DNA of 64,000 nucleotides from Cryobacterium roopkundense (GTDB lineage: Bacteria > Actinomycetota > Actinomycetes > Actinomycetales > Microbacteriaceae). This document shows positions 61,383-64,000 of the stretch, in pieces. The stretch covers positions 3,224,001 through 3,288,000 of the forward strand of contig NZ_JACHBQ010000001.1 of NCBI RefSeq assembly GCF_014200405.1. The letters run 5' to 3'. The notes beneath the pieces are model-generated. The model saw only the letters and a program-made list of their open reading frames with translations, was not told the DNA's origin and did no database searches. The translations under genes were made by a program, and so were the position numbers. Numbering within the stretch: position 1 is the first letter of the stretch; each line of letters opens with the position of its first letter.

Positions 61383-62116
61383 CTCTCCCGCACGACACTC
61401 GAGGTGCCGTGCACCTCATCAAAAACGTCCACATACGTGCTCGGAAGCCGCAGGCGACAGTAGTCATCGACGAGCTGGAGGCTCTCCCCGATCGACTCTC
61501 GATCGCTGTTCATCGACGCGCTGCGACCCAGGAAGCTGCCGGTAACACGGCCAGGACCCACGTGAATGGCCGCGCTGAACATCGAGCTCTGCTCGTCAAA
61601 ACCGCAGGAGAACAGCAGCGAGTCATACAACACGCCCCGCAATGTTCGCCGGCTCTCGTCGCTCGTAGGGAACGACAACCTCGGCCCGAAAAAGTCGAGG
61701 GCGAAGCCATAGAATTCCCCGTACGGCATGCTCGGAGCCGGCGGGCGAGTGCTCCGCGGCCCAAAAATGCGCAGGTTCTTGTCGAAGGGCACGTCAAAGG
61801 TGGCCAGGTAGTCGTCCGGAAGTCGCAAGCGACAGGACTCATCCACGGCGCGCAAGACGTCCACAACTGATTCCCGATCACCGGCGCACTCGAAGTGGCC
61901 TCCCGGGCTCCTGACGACTTCGTGTGCGGCACCGACAACGATTGCCGCGCTGAATCTGTCCTCCTCGAGGTTCAGCACGGCCCGAATGAGTATCGCCCCG
62001 TACAGCACGCCCGTGACCGTCTTCGATCCAGGACTGTACGTCGGCACGTCCAGCCGTTGACCAAAGTAGGCCACAAACTGGTCATAGAGCTCATCGAACG
62101 TCAACTGACCTGCCAT
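61379..62116 (-). CDS. Double-domain immunity protein (tandem duplication)
   Basis: 245 residues from ATG 62116, 8 bp after the large toxin stop; the ribosome site GCGAGGAG overlaps that spacer. Residues ~5-112 and ~125-236 are repeats of one domain: GVLYGAILIRA / GVLYDSLLFSCG, GDRESVVDVL / NSDRESIGESL, ESCRLRLPDDYL / DYCRLRLPSTYV. A Pro-rich linker (~113-124) joins them. The single-domain homologue is at 60748-61065. It is the presumed immunity to the large toxin. The first half has lost the Cys (LIRA for LFSC) and the YD of the family motif, so the halves may have diverged in partner. Confidence 0.72.
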   Translation of the reverse strand: MAGQLTFDELYDQFVAYFGQRLDVPTYSPGSKTVTGVLYGAILIRAVLNLEEDRFSAAIVVGAAHEVVRSPGGHFECAGDRESVVDVLRAVDESCRLRLPDDYLATFDVPFDKNLRIFGPRSTRPPAPSMPYGEFYGFALDFFGPRLSFPTSDESRRTLRGVLYDSLLFSCGFDEQSSMFSAAIHVGPGRVTGSFLGRSASMNSDRESIGESLQLVDDYCRLRLPSTYVDVFDEVHGTSSVVRER

Positions 62117-62124
62117 CTCCTCGC

Positions 62125-64000
62125 CTAGTCTCCCGATCGTATCGTAGGTGGTGTCGCCGTCATCGTCTCCGGATCGTAGCGATAGCCACTGTCCTTCAAA
62201 TACTCGAATTCCTTGAGCAGCGACCCCGTGTCGCCAATCGGGTCATGAGAGAAGTGGAACGTCTTGCCCGCGGCGATCGCGTCGTCCAGGAACGGAACGT
62301 TGTAGGAGGTGAACATGTCGGCCATGTCCAGCTTCTGAGCCTCCATGATGGGGTCCCACTTGTCGCCGAGGCTAAAGTACTCGTACCCGCCCTCCTCGGC
62401 CCGGGACACGTAGTTTGTAGGTCCGCCGCCATCCCACTTGCCCAGCATGACCTCTGCGGCATCCGCATTGTGCACGCTGGCCGCGAGCGTTTCCTGATAA
62501 ATGGCGTGGTCGATAGTCTTCTCGGTGCCCGGCACGTGAAAATCGGTCTGGGCCGGCGCAGGCCCCGTCACGTCAGTCGCGGCACTATCAGGCACAGCAC
62601 CATCAGGTGCCGCACCATCAGGCACAGCACCATCAGGTGCCGTCACATCAGGCACAGCACCGTCAGGTACAGCGGTGTGGGTGCCCCCGGCCGGCGCATC
62701 GGCGACCGTGCTCGGTGTGGCGTTCGTGGGGTTCACGTCGACGTGGCTCGGGGCGGCAGGAACGGGCGCATCCACGCGCGGGGCGTCGACGCGGTCGGCG
62801 ATGGTGTGCAGGGCGTGGCCGCCGCTGCCGGGCTCACCGATGGCGAGGCGAGGCGGAGCTCCGAAGACGGCGCCGTCGGAGGTGACCGCGGCAAAGCCCG
62901 GCTCGATGTGCACGGTGGGAATCTGGTCGGCGAGGGAGTGCATCGCCTGGGCGAGCGACGCGCGACCGATCGAAGCGCCGCCGGCGATGTTCAGTTTCGC
63001 GGCGTCCGCGAGCACGGTGAGGCCCTGGCCCGCGTGCAGGGTGAGGGACGCGGCTCCTCGGGACACAACGTTGACTCCGGGCAGGACTACCTCGGCCACG
63101 TGGGCGACGACCAGCCCGGCCTTGCCGCCGATCGATGCGACCTTCGCGCCGCCGGCCGCCACGCCGGCACCGGGAATGAAGAACGAGCCGATGTTGAACG
63201 TCGTCGCGCCGAGGGCGCCGGCGGGGTTCTCGGCCCACTGGTCGGAGGCGACCATGCCCTTCACCCCGGCGAGGAGCTGTTCCTGCGAGCCGTTGATGAA
63301 GTCCTGAGTGCCGTGCAGCCACTCGGGCACGTTCTTTTTCGGGATGAGGCCGGCGGTGATGCTGATCGGGCCCGCGAGTACGAGACCGGCACCGAGCATG
63401 CCCAGGCCGGACCAGGCCTGGCCTGCCATATCGCCGTCGCCCCAGTTGCCGGTGGCCGCGTTGTACGAGAACAGCGCGCCGAGGCCCTCGACCGATCCCA
63501 CGACGGCCCCGCCGAAGCCCTTCCCGAAGTCGACGACCGCGTCGCCGGTGGATTCCGAACAGGAGCGGTCGCCGTCGGTGGCCGCGCCCCACGGCAGGGT
63601 CACGCCCTCCGCGTTCAGGTCCGCCGCCGTGTACGCGACGACGCCGGCCACGCACTGATCGGTGCGCAGGGCGTTGATCGCATTCACGCAGTCGGCGCGC
63701 GCCTGGTCGAGGGCCGCGGCCTCGGCGTTCACCCGGTGGATCAGGTCTGAGTTCTCCTGCACGGATGGCTTGTGCTCACGCCAGGTGATCGTCTGCGGTC
63801 CCATGTCGGCGAAGTCGGTGACCATGAAGCTGAAGATGCCAGCCTCGCGGGCAGGGTGGTCACTGTCCCAAATGTCCACGGTCACGCCGTCGGACACCCG
63901 AGCGACGAAGGCGCGGGCATCTTCGCGGATCGCGGCGAGGCGGGACTTCAGGGGCGCCACCTGGTCGGCGAAGTCCGCGATGATCTTCGACACGGAGGTC
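62125..64000 (-). CDS. Polymorphic toxin (type VII/WXG-like pre-toxin with C-terminal toxin domain), 5' end beyond window
   Basis: The frame is open to base 64000; a GTG at 63993 exists but has no ribosome site, so the start probably lies outside. Visible 624 codons: helical N-terminal region (to ~115), a Gly/Ala-rich membrane-interacting pre-toxin region (~150-330, GKGFGGAVVGSVEGLGALF, LGAGLVLAGPISITAGLIP), a Pro/Ala/Asp-Gly repeat linker (~420-490), and a ~139-residue C-terminal domain with AEVMLGKWDGGGPTNYV, YFSLGDKWD, PFLDDAI, FSHDPIGD and FEYL. Domain order matches secreted contact-dependent toxins. Toxin activity is unknown; an enzyme class is not claimed. Confidence 0.75.
   Translation of the reverse strand, partial: TSVSKIIADFADQVAPLKSRLAAIREDARAFVARVSDGVTVDIWDSDHPAREAGIFSFMVTDFADMGPQTITWREHKPSVQENSDLIHRVNAEAAALDQARADCVNAINALRTDQCVAGVVAYTAADLNAEGVTLPWGAATDGDRSCSESTGDAVVDFGKGFGGAVVGSVEGLGALFSYNAATGNWGDGDMAGQAWSGLGMLGAGLVLAGPISITAGLIPKKNVPEWLHGTQDFINGSQEQLLAGVKGMVASDQWAENPAGALGATTFNIGSFFIPGAGVAAGGAKVASIGGKAGLVVAHVAEVVLPGVNVVSRGAASLTLHAGQGLTVLADAAKLNIAGGASIGRASLAQAMHSLADQIPTVHIEPGFAAVTSDGAVFGAPPRLAIGEPGSGGHALHTIADRVDAPRVDAPVPAAPSHVDVNPTNATPSTVADAPAGGTHTAVPDGAVPDVTAPDGAVPDGAAPDGAVPDSAATDVTGPAPAQTDFHVPGTEKTIDHAIYQETLAASVHNADAAEVMLGKWDGGGPTNYVSRAEEGGYEYFSLGDKWDPIMEAQKLDMADMFTSYNVPFLDDAIAAGKTFHFSHDPIGDTGSLLKEFEYLKDSGYRYDPETMTATPPTIRSGD
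62588..62668 (-). repeat. 15-bp repeats in the toxin linker
   Basis: Alternating 15-bp units beginning CACCATCAGG encode the PDGA(V/A) linker between pre-toxin and toxin domains. In-frame, so unit number can vary freely and could ease recombination of the toxin tip. Confidence 0.75.

Overview
The window is about 65% GC, gene-dense and entirely bacterial. GTG/TTG starts, strong GGAGG-type ribosome sites, 4-bp stop/start overlaps, an actinobacterial Rv2578c-type radical SAM protein, DUF6177, class-III-like LuxR and MoxR/DUF58/transglutaminase sets, and a very frequent GGATGC/GCATCC oligomer all point to Actinobacteria, family Microbacteriaceae (Cryobacterium/Leifsonia-like; genus not resolvable by eye).

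Layout. 1-9174 (minus): a 2000-residue Ig-like/fibronectin surface protein followed by MoxR ATPase, DUF58 and a transglutaminase-type membrane protein cut by the window edge. 9471-16042 (minus): an unusual sensory region with a LuxR response regulator, a fused two-part kinase, and a split pair of genes that look like the two halves of that fused kinase, with thymidine kinase between. 16235-20900: radical SAM, SDR, acetamidase/formamidase, malate:quinone oxidoreductase. 20960-24906: cellulose-synthase-like glycosyltransferase, STAS, anti-sigma-type ATPase and GAF-PP2C phosphatase, a partner-switching operon. 25076-32424: OmpR regulator, Hpt-like protein without its histidine, degenerate GGDEF, PAS histidine kinase and GGDEF-EAL protein, a c-di-GMP/phosphorelay cluster. 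32626-38514: asd, ask, recR, dnaX (housekeeping). 38695-46616: a giant IPT/TIG surface protein divergent from a SipW/TasA-like secretion operon whose signal peptidase is fused to an LPXTG-anchored ectodomain. 46748-55741: VOC protein, flavodoxin, ackA, pta and phosphoketolase (acetyl-phosphate node), with an IS1182 element inserted exactly at the phosphoketolase stop codon. 56024-58802: small membrane protein, tRNA-Ser(GGA), five 71-bp tandem repeats made from the tRNA 3' half, and an IS110 element between REP-like palindromes. 58803-64000 (minus): DUF805 and a polymorphic toxin locus with a large pre-toxin, a fused double immunity protein, an orphan toxin cassette, a single immunity protein, a DUF6177 protein and a small unknown.

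The most unusual items are (i) the duplicated toxin/immunity cassettes at the right end, (ii) the tRNA-derived tandem array, which resembles in design the tyrT/rtT repeats of E. coli, (iii) the fused versus split kinase paralogues, (iv) the SipW-LPXTG fusion, and (v) a ~150-residue insertion inside the glycosyltransferase catalytic domain. All functional statements rest on reading motifs by eye; no database search was run.
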